19,342 bases of DNA from Firmicutes bacterium CAG:345 (GCA_000433315.1 FR893357.1:1-19342); one strand, 5' to 3'; positions 1 through 7,791 are shown, numbered from the stretch's first letter. The notes: generated from the letters alone by a model not told the origin. Numbers and translations: made by a program.

Positions 1-44
1 TTCTTTCTTTTTTTCGATCGCGAACGAAAAAATAGTTGAATTTA

Positions 45-73
45 TTGTAAATTTGTCGTTTTTTTTCTATAAT
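45..73 (+). promoter_or_regulatory. Sigma-A type promoter of the flavoprotein-hypA-hypB operon
   Basis: A TTGTAA -35 box (45-50) and a perfect TATAAT -10 box (68-73) are separated by 17 bases. The ribosome-binding site AAGGAG (83-88) and the ATG (97) follow. An 8-bp inverted repeat (9-16 with 25-32, TTTTTTCG/CGAAAAAA) lies just upstream and could be an operator or the weak end of an upstream gene. The promoter indicates that the operon starts with the oxidoreductase gene. Confidence 0.7.
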
Positions 74-96
74 TTATTTGTTAAGGAGATTTTGTT

Positions 97-2973
97 ATGC
101 CAGAAATGAGTAAAAAATATGTTCCTGAGTTCTTAGGAGACAAAAATCCTCGTAAGAATGTTTTAAAACTTGCTAGGAAAATAACCGATTGTATTGATCA
201 TAAAATCGGTGGTGTAACGACAAACGATCCAGAATATTGGGGACTTGCATGTATTCTTACTGATGATATGGTAGATATAGCCCTAACAATGAAAGTTCGT
301 CATCATTATACATATGAAGATCTTTGGAAAATGAATAGTAAATTTTCTGATGAGGAATTTAAAGCTATTCTTGAAAAAATGTGTCAAATAGGTATTTTAG
401 AATATGATTATGGTGATCATTATGATGACAATGGTCCTATTCCTAATACATCTCATATTCGTAGATATGTTTTACCAATGTTTGTTCCGGGTTCTGCTGA
501 ATTTACAAACATGGTAAAAAAACAAATGGATGAACATCCAGAATTAGCAATGTTTTTTGAAAGAATGACTTTCTTACCACTTGCTAAAGTAACTCCAATG
601 GTTCCTCCAGGTGGTGCAGGTATTGGTATGCATGTTATTCCTGTAGAAAAGGCTATCAATATGCAAAATGAAACAATCAATATTGAAAAAATTTCATATT
701 GGTTAAAGAAATATGAAGGTCACATTGGTGTCAGTATGTGTTCTTGCCGTTATGGTAGAGCTCAACTTGATGAAGGATGTGGTGATGATCCAGAAAACTG
801 GTGTATTGGTGTAGGTGATATGGCTGATTATTGTCGTGAGACTCTAAAAGGTCATGATATTTCTTATGAAGAAGCTATGCGAATTTTAGAAAACGCTGAA
901 AAAAATGGCTTCGTTCATCAAATTACCAATATTGATGGCGAAGGCAAAATTTTTGCTATTTGTAACTGTAATATTAATATTTGTAATGCTTTAAGAACTT
1001 CACAATTATTTAATACTCCTAATATGTCAAGAAGTTCATTTACTGCTAACGTCGATCGTGAAAAGTGCGTCGCTTGCGGTAAATGTGTTGAAATTTGCCC
1101 TGCAGGTGCTGTTAAATTAGGACAAAAATTATGCACAAAAGATGGTAAAGCTGTTACTTATCCAAAACATGAATTACCTGATAATCTTCCTTGGGGTGAA
1201 GATAAATGGGATGAAAACTATCGTGATAATAATAGAATTAACTGCTATGAAAAAGGAACTGCTCCATGTAAAACTGCATGTCCAGCCCATGTCGCTGTTC
1301 AAGGTTATATTAAGTTAGCTAAAGAAGGAAAATATCAAGAAGCTTTAGCTCTTATCAAGAAAGATAATCCTTTCCCTGCTATTTGTGGACGCATTTGTAA
1401 TAAACGTTGTGAAGCTGCATGTACTAGAGGAAATATTGATGCTCCTGTTTCTATTGATGCAATTAAGAAATTTATTGCAGCGCAAGACTTAAATGCTGAA
1501 ACAAGATATGTTCCTGAAATTGTTATTCCATCCAATGATTTAAAACAATGGCCTGATAAAATTGCCATTATTGGTGCTGGTCCTGCTGGATTAAGTTGTG
1601 CTTATTATCTTGCAACTATGGGTTATAAACCAACAGTATTTGAAAAAAATGCTAAAGCTGGTGGAATGCTTACTTATGGAATACCTAGTTATAAACTTGA
1701 AAAAGATGTTATTGAAGCTGAAATTGATATTCTAAGAGCTCTTGGTGTTGAAATTAAATGCGGTGTTGAAGTTGGTAAAGATGTTACAATTAAGCAATTA
1801 AAAGAAGAAGGATATAAAGCTTTCTATGTTGCTATTGGTTGCCAAGGTGGCAGATTTCCAGGTGTTCCAGGTGAAGATGCCGAAGGCGTTAAAATTGCTG
1901 TTGATTTCTTACATGAAGCAACAGAAAATCATGAACAAGTTATCAAAGGTAATGTTGTAGTTATCGGTGGTGGTAATGTTGCAGTAGATTGTGCAAGAAC
2001 AGCAAAAAGATTTAATGCTGATTCTGTAACATTAATTTGCCTCGAAGACAAAAATTCAATGCCAGCTTCAAACGAAGAAATTGAAGAAACAGAAGCTGAA
2101 GGAATTAAGGTTTTAAACTGCTGGGGTCCTAAAGAAATTGTTAAAGATGAAAATGGAAAAGTTAAAGCAATTACATTGAGAAAATGTCTTAGAACAATTG
2201 ATCCGGAAACTAAAAAATTTTCACCAGTTTATGATGATAAGTATTTAATGACGATTGAAGCTGATGAAATTATATGTGCCATTGGACAAACAATTGTTTG
2301 GAACGATTTGTTAAAAGATACAAAAGTCACTTATTGGAGAGGTAATTATCCAATTGCTGATGCTTTAACATATCAAACAGCCGATGAGGAAATTTTTGTT
2401 GGTGGTGATGTTTATAGTGGACCTAAGTTTGCTATTGATGCTATTGAAGCAGGAAAAAATGCTGCTGAATCATTACATCGTTTTGTCCGTCCAGGTGCAA
2501 GCTTAACAATTGGACGTAATAGACGTGATTTCGTTATGTTGAATAAAGATGATATTTCAGTAGGCGGATATGATTTAACTCCACGTCAAGAAGCTGGAAT
2601 GGATGAATCTATTGATTATAAAAATTCATTTGTTGATGCACATAAGACATTAACAGAAGAACAAGTATATAAAGAAGCTTGCCGTTGCTTAGGTTGTGGT
2701 GTTTCTGTTGTTGATCCTAATAAATGTATTGGTTGTGGTGTCTGTACAACTCGTTGTAAGTTTGATGCTATTCATCTTGTTCGTGATCATCCAGAATGCA
2801 GTACAATGGTTAAATCTGAAGATAAATTTAAAGCTATTCTTCCTTATGCAGCTAAGCGTGCTATGAAGATTTGCTTCGGAAAGAAAACTCCAGAAGAAAA
2901 AGAATCAATCAGAAAACACAAAGAATATAAAAAAGCAAAAAAGGCAAGTAAGAAAGAAACACAAAATGCATGA
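97..2973 (+). CDS. Multi-[4Fe-4S] FAD/NAD(P)-dependent oxidoreductase (GltD/dihydropyrimidine-dehydrogenase-N-terminus type)
   Basis: A 958-residue cytoplasmic redox protein, probably moving electrons between NAD(P)H and ferredoxin-like clusters; the true substrate is not evident. Seen in order: an N-terminal helical, winged-helix-like part (1-120). Next a Cys-rich module with CSC at 215-217, C228, C236, C246 and CNCNINIC at 289-296. Then a ferredoxin motif C324-x2-C-x2-C-x3-C334. Then a DPYD domain-II/Fer4_20 segment with cysteines at 391, 395, 430, 434, 438 and 442. Then an FAD-binding GAGPAGLS (493-500), an NAD(P)-binding GGGNVAVDCAR (624-634), and the closing flavin motif GGDVYSGPKFAIDAIEAG (769-786). 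A C-terminal cluster region has CRCLGC (862-867) and C877-x2-C-x2-C-x3-C887, followed by a Lys-rich tail. The middle matches GltD, NfnB and PreT-type flavoproteins, while the extra Fe-S modules at both ends make it much longer than the roughly 450-residue GltD. The ATG at 97 has AAGGAG eight bases upstream. The stop overlaps hypA by 8 bases, so the genes are translationally coupled. Family call is strong; the specific reaction is unknown. Confidence 0.85.
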   Translation: MPEMSKKYVPEFLGDKNPRKNVLKLARKITDCIDHKIGGVTTNDPEYWGLACILTDDMVDIALTMKVRHHYTYEDLWKMNSKFSDEEFKAILEKMCQIGILEYDYGDHYDDNGPIPNTSHIRRYVLPMFVPGSAEFTNMVKKQMDEHPELAMFFERMTFLPLAKVTPMVPPGGAGIGMHVIPVEKAINMQNETINIEKISYWLKKYEGHIGVSMCSCRYGRAQLDEGCGDDPENWCIGVGDMADYCRETLKGHDISYEEAMRILENAEKNGFVHQITNIDGEGKIFAICNCNINICNALRTSQLFNTPNMSRSSFTANVDREKCVACGKCVEICPAGAVKLGQKLCTKDGKAVTYPKHELPDNLPWGEDKWDENYRDNNRINCYEKGTAPCKTACPAHVAVQGYIKLAKEGKYQEALALIKKDNPFPAICGRICNKRCEAACTRGNIDAPVSIDAIKKFIAAQDLNAETRYVPEIVIPSNDLKQWPDKIAIIGAGPAGLSCAYYLATMGYKPTVFEKNAKAGGMLTYGIPSYKLEKDVIEAEIDILRALGVEIKCGVEVGKDVTIKQLKEEGYKAFYVAIGCQGGRFPGVPGEDAEGVKIAVDFLHEATENHEQVIKGNVVVIGGGNVAVDCARTAKRFNADSVTLICLEDKNSMPASNEEIEETEAEGIKVLNCWGPKEIVKDENGKVKAITLRKCLRTIDPETKKFSPVYDDKYLMTIEADEIICAIGQTIVWNDLLKDTKVTYWRGNYPIADALTYQTADEEIFVGGDVYSGPKFAIDAIEAGKNAAESLHRFVRPGASLTIGRNRRDFVMLNKDDISVGGYDLTPRQEAGMDESIDYKNSFVDAHKTLTEEQVYKEACRCLGCGVSVVDPNKCIGCGVCTTRCKFDAIHLVRDHPECSTMVKSEDKFKAILPYAAKRAMKICFGKKTPEEKESIRKHKEYKKAKKASKKETQNA

Positions 2974-3325
2974 ATTAGGCATAGTCTTTAGCATTATAAA
3001 TAGTGTTGAAAATGTTGCTAAAGAAAATAATGTCAAACATGTTGATGTTGTCGAATTGGAAATAGGTGAAGTTTCAACAATTGTTAATTCATATCTTGAG
3101 GATTGTTGGAAATGGGCAGTTAATCGAACAGAAATTCTAAAAGACTGTGAATTGAAAATTGATGTTATTAAAGCCATTAATATATGTGAAGATTGTGGAG
3201 AAAAATATTCAGCGATGAGTTATGGTCGAACTTGTCCTAAATGTTTATCTCCCCATACACATATTATTCAAGGTACAGAAGTAAATATTAAAAATATTAT
3301 GGTAAACGAAGATGAAGAATTATAA
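2966..3325 (+). CDS. hypA: Nickel metallochaperone HypA
   Basis: HypA (119 residues, normal length) binds Ni through its N-terminal Met-His and passes it, with HypB, to [NiFe]-hydrogenase or another nickel enzyme. The protein begins MHELG, the family's Ni-binding signature. It carries the structural zinc site as two CxxC pairs, C74/C77 and C90/C93. There is no good Shine-Dalgarno sequence. The start lies inside the last codons of the upstream flavoprotein gene (ATGCATGA: start and TGA stop interleaved), which points to translational coupling. The family call is very secure. The client enzyme is not in the window. Confidence 0.95.
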   Translation: MHELGIVFSIINSVENVAKENNVKHVDVVELEIGEVSTIVNSYLEDCWKWAVNRTEILKDCELKIDVIKAINICEDCGEKYSAMSYGRTCPKCLSPHTHIIQGTEVNIKNIMVNEDEEL

Positions 3326-3968
3326 AATTATCGAAGTTAAAGAGAGCATTTTTAAGCAAAATGATCAGGATGCTAATTTGTTAAGAAAAAAATTAAAAGA
3401 TCAGCATACATTTTTGCTTAATTTAATGGCATCTCCTGGTGCAGGTAAAACTACCACTTTAATTCAAATCCTTAGTATTTTAAAATCAAAATTGAAAATT
3501 GGGGTTATGGAAGCCGATATTGATTCAGATGTTGATTCTAAAAAAATATTAGAAAAGACAGGTATTGATTCAATACAACTTCATACTGGTGGAATGTGTC
3601 ACCTTACAGCACATATGACAGAACAAGGAATTGATGCCCTAGATGATCATTATGATTTTCTAGTTTTGGAAAATGTAGGAAACTTAGTATGTCCAGCTGA
3701 ATTTGATACAGGAAGTCATTTAAATGCTGCTATCTTATCAGTTCCTGAAGGCGATGATAAACCATTAAAGTATCCCTTGATGTTTCAAGTTTGCGATTTG
3801 GTAATAATTAATAAAATTGATGTTGCACCATATTTTGATTTTGATTTTGCAAAAGCTAAAGAAAATATTCTTATGCGTAATCCTAATGCTAAAATATTTT
3901 GTATATCAGCAAAAACTGGTGAAGGATGTCAAGAACTTGCTAATTATCTTTTGTCAATTATCGATTAA
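3312..3968 (+). CDS. hypB: Hydrogenase/nickel-enzyme maturation GTPase HypB
   Basis: HypB is a SIMIBI-class GTPase that drives nickel transfer with HypA. The 218 residues include the P-loop ASPGAGKTT (40-48), MEADI (66-70), the family segment HTGGMCHLTAHM (91-102) with the metal-binding Cys96-His97 pair, ENVGNLVCPAEFD (120-132), the guanine-specificity motif NKID (167-170) and SAKTGEG (199-205). It is the short form, lacking both the N-terminal CxxCGC nickel site and the His-rich stretch of some HypB proteins. Its start overlaps the end of hypA by 14 bases, and a terminator follows the stop directly, so it is the last gene of the operon. HypC, D, E and F are absent here. Confidence 0.95.
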   Translation: MKNYKIIEVKESIFKQNDQDANLLRKKLKDQHTFLLNLMASPGAGKTTTLIQILSILKSKLKIGVMEADIDSDVDSKKILEKTGIDSIQLHTGGMCHLTAHMTEQGIDALDDHYDFLVLENVGNLVCPAEFDTGSHLNAAILSVPEGDDKPLKYPLMFQVCDLVIINKIDVAPYFDFDFAKAKENILMRNPNAKIFCISAKTGEGCQELANYLLSIID

Positions 3969-3971
3969 AAT

Positions 3972-3994
3972 AAGCCGCGTTTTTGCGGCTTTTT
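3972..3994 (+). terminator. Rho-independent terminator after hypB
   Basis: AAGCCGC (3972-3978) pairs with GCGGCTT (3985-3991) across a 6-base loop and runs into a T tract. It sits four bases after the hypB stop and closes the operon. Confidence 0.9.
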
Positions 3995-4018
3995 ATGTAC
4001 TTTAATTGAATTAAATGG

Positions 4019-4024
4019 TAATAT
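4019..4024 (+). promoter_or_regulatory. Putative -10 box of the FN3-like/MscS pair
   Basis: TAATAT ends seven bases before the ATG at 4031, so transcription starting at the usual distance would begin at or very near the start codon. No convincing -35 box is seen (TGTACT at the 17-base spacing). Weak call. Confidence 0.35.
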
Positions 4025-4030
4025 AAACAC

Positions 4031-4540
4031 ATGGGAAATTTAGAAAGTAAAATTGCTGAAGGAGAAGGAAAACATACTCCAGCTGCAAATAATAATAAAG
4101 AGATCAATGAAATAAAAATTGATACTTCTAATTCAACAAGAAGAAGAGATTCAGTGACGACTATTTCAAGTTTTGTTCTTACAACACTTACAACTGTGGG
4201 AGGGGTTTCTCTTATTGGTTCATCTTTTATTAAAACTGGTCAAAATTCTAATCATTTAGGAAATATAACTTCAGCAATCTCTGTTGAAAATATTTTTTCT
4301 AATTCAGTAATATTATCAGTTGAAATAACAAATTTAGAAGATAACGATGGTGAATTACATATCGAAAATCGTTTTTTCTCTAAGATATATCCTTTGCAAG
4401 AAGGAGTCAATGAAATTCATTGTACTGGTCTATCAGATAGAACAACTTATAATGTAGAGGTTATAGTTAAAGATACTATTATTTCAAAAACAAATTTTAA
4501 AACAACAATAGAAAAAGAGATGCCATTGAATAGGTGGTAA
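4031..4540 (+). CDS. Single-pass membrane protein with FN3-like extracellular domain
   Basis: A 169-residue protein I cannot assign to a named family. Seen: a polar N-terminal tail (1-37), a RRRD stop-transfer cluster (37-40), one hydrophobic segment (about 42-66), then a beta-rich domain (about 82-160). That domain has the rhythm of a fibronectin type III-like fold, with alternating hydrophobics, a GLSDRTTYNVEV segment (133-144) and a terminal NFKTT strand. The positive-inside rule places the N terminus in the cytoplasm and the FN3-like domain outside. The gene ends one base before an MscS-type channel gene and is probably co-transcribed with it, so it may be an accessory or sensing partner of the channel (inference). 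No Shine-Dalgarno sequence precedes the ATG and no in-frame alternative start exists until Met164, so the message may be leaderless. Confidence 0.65.
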   Translation: MGNLESKIAEGEGKHTPAANNNKEINEIKIDTSNSTRRRDSVTTISSFVLTTLTTVGGVSLIGSSFIKTGQNSNHLGNITSAISVENIFSNSVILSVEITNLEDNDGELHIENRFFSKIYPLQEGVNEIHCTGLSDRTTYNVEVIVKDTIISKTNFKTTIEKEMPLNRW

Positions 4541-4541
4541 T

Positions 4542-5516
4542 ATGAAAATTAAAAAAATTGAAAATTTTAAAGAAATGAGTAAAAAACAAAAAAGAAGAAG
4601 TTTAATTATTTCTTCGATATTATTTTTAATCGGAGTTGGAATAATTGTTTCATTTTGTTTTTATGAAAAGATTTATGGAGCTGATTCAATTTTCCAAAAA
4701 GATTATTTCAATAATCAAATTTTAAATGGTATAGTTCATATTGTTCCAAGTATACTTAATACTTTAACAATTGTCGTTATTTGCTATTTCTTAAATAAAC
4801 TACTTAAATGGATATTGACAAAATGTTTTGCAAAAACAAATAGAGGAATAACTATTTTAAGATTGTTACATAGCTTTTTAAGATGGATGATAGTCATTAT
4901 TGCTGCTTTTGCTATTCTTTCAACTTGGGGAGTAAATACATCTACTTTATTAGCAAGCGCTGGTGTTTTAACATTGGTTATAGGTCTTGGAGCACAATCG
5001 CTTGTCGCTGATGTTGTTGCAGGTTTGTTTATTGTAATCGAAGGAGAATATCTTGTAGGTGATATCGTTGTTATTGATGGATGGAGAGGAACTGTAAAGG
5101 AAATTGGAATTAGAACCACAAAAGTTGAAGATGCTGGTGGTAACCTTTTAATTATCAATAACTCTGAAATTAAATCATTGATAAATCAAACAACGGAGTT
5201 ATCGGTTGCAAAGTGTGTAATGAGTGTTGACTATTCTGAAGATATTGAAAGAGTAGAGGAAGTTATAAAATCTAATTTAGAAGAAATTGGTAAAAATATT
5301 CCTGGAATAATAGAAGGACCTTTCTATAAAGGAATTAATGAATTAGCAGATTCATCCGTCGATGTTTTGATGGTTGCAAAGTGTAAAGAGGAAGATATTT
5401 ACCAAGTTCAACGTGATATGACAAAACAATTCTATCTTTTATTCAATAAGAATAATATTAATATTCCTTATAATCAAATTGTAGTTACTAATTCTGAAAA
5501 TATAAAAAAGAAATAA
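4542..5516 (+). CDS. MscS-family small-conductance mechanosensitive channel
   Basis: A membrane channel that opens under membrane tension to release solutes during hypo-osmotic shock. The 324 residues show three hydrophobic helices (about 19-41, 61-83, 107-129). The Gly/Ala-rich pore helix of the family follows (about 131-160, including GLGAQSLVADVVAGL), then the beta domain starting at GEYLVGDIV (168-176) and an alpha/beta C-terminal domain to the end. Length is near that of E. coli MscS (286), with a somewhat longer N terminus. AGGTGG just before the ATG overlaps the end of the preceding gene, so translation of the two is probably coupled. A terminator follows at once. The family call is secure; the ion selectivity is not deducible. 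Confidence 0.93.
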   Translation: MKIKKIENFKEMSKKQKRRSLIISSILFLIGVGIIVSFCFYEKIYGADSIFQKDYFNNQILNGIVHIVPSILNTLTIVVICYFLNKLLKWILTKCFAKTNRGITILRLLHSFLRWMIVIIAAFAILSTWGVNTSTLLASAGVLTLVIGLGAQSLVADVVAGLFIVIEGEYLVGDIVVIDGWRGTVKEIGIRTTKVEDAGGNLLIINNSEIKSLINQTTELSVAKCVMSVDYSEDIERVEEVIKSNLEEIGKNIPGIIEGPFYKGINELADSSVDVLMVAKCKEEDIYQVQRDMTKQFYLLFNKNNINIPYNQIVVTNSENIKKK

Positions 5517-5520
5517 TAAA

Positions 5521-5560
5521 AAAGCTGAGATTGAACTAAAAATTCTTTCTCAGCTTTTTT
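5521..5560. terminator. Bidirectional terminator between mscS-like gene and lipoprotein gene
   Basis: AAAGCTGAGA (5521-5530) pairs with TCTCAGCTTT (5548-5557) around a 17-base loop. A tract of T follows on the plus strand, and the A run before it gives a T tract on the minus strand. It can stop both converging genes. Confidence 0.85.
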
Positions 5561-5585
5561 AATGTTTAAAAATATTAGTTTTATA

Positions 5586-6983
5586 TTAGACATTTAATGT
5601 TTTAACACATGACCATTGATAATCAGTAGCATCCATTTCAGAATTGAAATGAGGAGAGAATGTACCATTATTCAAATATTCTGCGAAAGTTGCATAATGA
5701 TCATCTGTATATAAAGCAACTGGAGCATTGCTATAATTTGTTGCACCTTTTGATTTAGAGAAACCTGCTTCAAAAATTACAACTCTGCCAGAACCACGGG
5801 AATTCTTACTATAGTGACCATCAATATCAATGTCGAATTCATGATAAAGAGGATAATTATTCGATAGATAATTTGCCCAAGGGACACTTGTAGCGTAACC
5901 ATTTGTCCTTTTATATGTAGAAATGCAACGGAAATTAGATCCGAAAACTTTTGCTGGTTCACTGGAATTATTGCTTTTGGCATAATTAGCAGGAGCTTCA
6001 TTAAATGCTATAAAATAATTAGCAACATCCATTGGATCAATTTGCATGGCATCATCTTTAACTTCAGGATGGTCGATTACATAATTTAAATCATAATAAG
6101 TATATTTTTTATATGATTTAACCACATAAGAATCACCATCTGTTTCAATATCGATTGGAACAGTAACATAGCTTTCACCAGGAACTAATTTTCCATCAAA
6201 AGTTACGGGATTTAATCTCGTAAATTGATTACTTGTACCATAATCTAAATAGTTAGTATTATATGAAATTTCATTTCCGGTATAGTATATTGTCATTTCT
6301 TTAATGGTTAAATCAACATCACCAGTTTCAATTTTAAAGAAATTTGATTCAGGAATTACAAAAGAAAATGTTGAATAATTAGTTGCAGAAATTGGCATTG
6401 AAGTACTTTTTGATGTTGTATTATCAATACCATATCTAAGTGTAGGATTTTTAGTACCCTCTAAAGTTCTGTATGTGATATCGATTTTACGAATGCCTGA
6501 AATTTTATTTCCATTATAAAGAAGACCAGGTAAAGAAGGGGTATTATAAATGTTTAGAGCTGGCTTAATTGTTAAAATTCCATCAGTGTAATAAGCAGCA
6601 CGATAATAGTAGAAAAGAAATCCATTTATAGCAGTTCTATCATAATTATCACTATATCCACCATACGAAATAGTTGTATTAATCACTAATTTATTTAAAG
6701 AAGAATCATCAAAAGAACTTGAAAAAGAACTTGAAGAAGTTGAAGTACTAATATTATTTGATGAAGACGTACTTGAGAAACTAGAAGAAGTTGAACTGGA
6801 TGTATTACTTGAACTAATATTAGTATTAGTAGAACTATTAGAAATAGTAGAACTTGTAGAAGAACTTGAAGTAATAGCAGTGCTTAAAGAACTAGAAGAA
6901 CTAGAACTGCTATTGACATATATAATTTTGCAAGAAGTTAGTAAAATTGCAGGGATAGCTAATAAAAATAATTTTTTCTTCAT
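5586..6983 (-). CDS. Ser-rich surface lipoprotein with C-terminal barnase-like ribonuclease domain
   Basis: A secreted lipoprotein of 465 residues from the preferred start. Seen: signal peptide MKKKLFLLAIPAILLTSC with a lipobox (LTSC, lipidated Cys18), then a linker of almost pure Ser/Thr/Asn to about residue 95. A beta-rich domain follows (about 97-240, unrecognised), then a domain at about 317-450 that resembles barnase. The resemblance rests on DVANYFIAFNEAPANY near its start, SGR followed by Glu-Ala near 405, and LYTDDHYATF near 426-434. Barnase has VADYLQTYHKLPDNY, SGR...EAD and IYKTTDHYQTF there. The general-base Glu and the catalytic His appear kept. The barnase Arg83/Arg87 pair is not evident, although lysines lie nearby. 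A likely job is an anchored RNase that digests external RNA, or a toxin-like enzyme (inference). Start choice: the ATG at 6995 would lie at the predicted transcription start and has no ribosome site. The ATG at 6983 has GAGG at the right distance. No immunity (barstar) gene is adjacent. Confidence 0.75.
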   Translation of the reverse strand: MKKKLFLLAIPAILLTSCKIIYVNSSSSSSSSLSTAITSSSSTSSTISNSSTNTNISSSNTSSSTSSSFSSTSSSNNISTSTSSSSFSSSFDDSSLNKLVINTTISYGGYSDNYDRTAINGFLFYYYRAAYYTDGILTIKPALNIYNTPSLPGLLYNGNKISGIRKIDITYRTLEGTKNPTLRYGIDNTTSKSTSMPISATNYSTFSFVIPESNFFKIETGDVDLTIKEMTIYYTGNEISYNTNYLDYGTSNQFTRLNPVTFDGKLVPGESYVTVPIDIETDGDSYVVKSYKKYTYYDLNYVIDHPEVKDDAMQIDPMDVANYFIAFNEAPANYAKSNNSSEPAKVFGSNFRCISTYKRTNGYATSVPWANYLSNNYPLYHEFDIDIDGHYSKNSRGSGRVVIFEAGFSKSKGATNYSNAPVALYTDDHYATFAEYLNNGTFSPHFNSEMDATDYQWSCVKTLNV

Positions 6984-7002
6984 CGGAAACCTCATTTAGT
7001 AA

Positions 7003-7031
7003 ATTATATAATTTTTTTATTACTTTAGCAA
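7003..7031 (-). promoter_or_regulatory. Promoter of the barnase-like lipoprotein gene
   Basis: On the minus strand, TTGCTA (7031-7026), 17 bases, then TATAAT (7008-7003). Transcription would start near 6997, too close for the upstream ATG at 6995 to have a leader, which supports translation from the ATG at 6983. The promoter lies just after the FNT gene. Confidence 0.65.
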
Positions 7032-7038
7032 AGTATAT

Positions 7039-7704
7039 TTAAATAGCTTCTTCTTTTTTAGAAAAAAGTTTAATTAATTTTTCCATTCCATAAAAGGCTA
7101 AAGAGCCAAGAGCGTTGCCTAAACCCATATAAATAAACCATAATATTTCATGCCAATTTAATGAGCCCGCATAAGTATAGTAACAAGCATTAGCTATAAC
7201 GTGTTCAAAACCACAAATGATAAATAAAGAGATAGGGATGAAGGCGAAAATTACTTTTGCAAGAGGATAACTAGCTCTTTTATGTCCTTCTACTGCAAGA
7301 TAAATCATCATGCCGCATAAAAAAGATAGTATAGATACTTCAAACCAACGTTCATGATCTTTTATACTAACCAGATTTTGGCAAAAAGAGATAATATTAT
7401 CATTGATAACATATGTTTGTTTTATTAAAAAAGATATACCGATAACACCGATTAAATTTCCAATAAAGCTAATTAGTAGTTTTAGAAGATAATTTGGTTT
7501 ATTTTCAAATATGTATCCAACTTTACCAGTATAAAGCCAAAAATCAAAATGGATAATTGTAAATAATCCTATTCCAAATAAAAAAGATCCTAAGACTTTT
7601 AACCAGAAAATTCCTTGGCTGGCAAGTACAAGATAAAAAGTGGCACCAAAAGCAATAGAGAAACCGGCCATAATAGAACTAATTAAAACTTTTAAATATT
7701 TCAT
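7039..7704 (-). CDS. Formate/nitrite transporter (FNT) family channel
   Basis: A pentameric-type inner-membrane channel for small monovalent anions; formate fits a fermentative cell, but nitrite, hydrosulfide or lactate cannot be excluded. The 221 residues are mostly hydrophobic, with about six membrane segments. They carry the family hallmarks LYTGKVGY (57-64, the FTGN-like first re-entrant loop) and GFEHVIAN (165-172) with the central gating His168. The late GLGNALGS (194-201) matches the NLGN-like second half. It is short for the family (commonly 250-290), with trimmed ends and no obvious internal break. GGAG stands upstream of the ATG (complement of 7713-7716). A possible promoter is TTGATT-17-TAATTT on the minus strand (7753-7725). 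No terminator separates it from the lipoprotein gene downstream, so read-through is possible. Confidence 0.85.
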   Translation of the reverse strand: MKYLKVLISSIMAGFSIAFGATFYLVLASQGIFWLKVLGSFLFGIGLFTIIHFDFWLYTGKVGYIFENKPNYLLKLLISFIGNLIGVIGISFLIKQTYVINDNIISFCQNLVSIKDHERWFEVSILSFLCGMMIYLAVEGHKRASYPLAKVIFAFIPISLFIICGFEHVIANACYYTYAGSLNWHEILWFIYMGLGNALGSLAFYGMEKLIKLFSKKEEAI

Positions 7705-7791
7705 TTATTTTTCTCCGCTCTATAAAATTACAATAATTAAATAATTTAATCAATAAAAATAGTTATAAATCAATTTATTCCTTAGTATATC

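Noticed and set aside
1..32. Inverted repeat as a strong terminator of an upstream gene
   Set aside because: The stem has only two G-C pairs and otherwise T/A runs, too weak to call; it is mentioned only as a possible operator.
4784..5158. Minus-strand open frame of 124 codons inside the MscS gene
   Set aside because: It is an antisense shadow of a well-conserved gene, with no ribosome site and an unlikely composition.
6700..6930. Repetitive DNA read as a possible tandem repeat or CRISPR
   Set aside because: The repetition is only Ser/Thr codons of a lipoprotein stalk; there is no fixed repeat unit or spacer pattern.
6984..6995. Upstream ATG at 6995 as start of the barnase-like lipoprotein
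   Set aside because: It has no ribosome site and lies at the predicted transcription start; the ATG at 6983 has GAGG upstream and gives a normal signal peptide.
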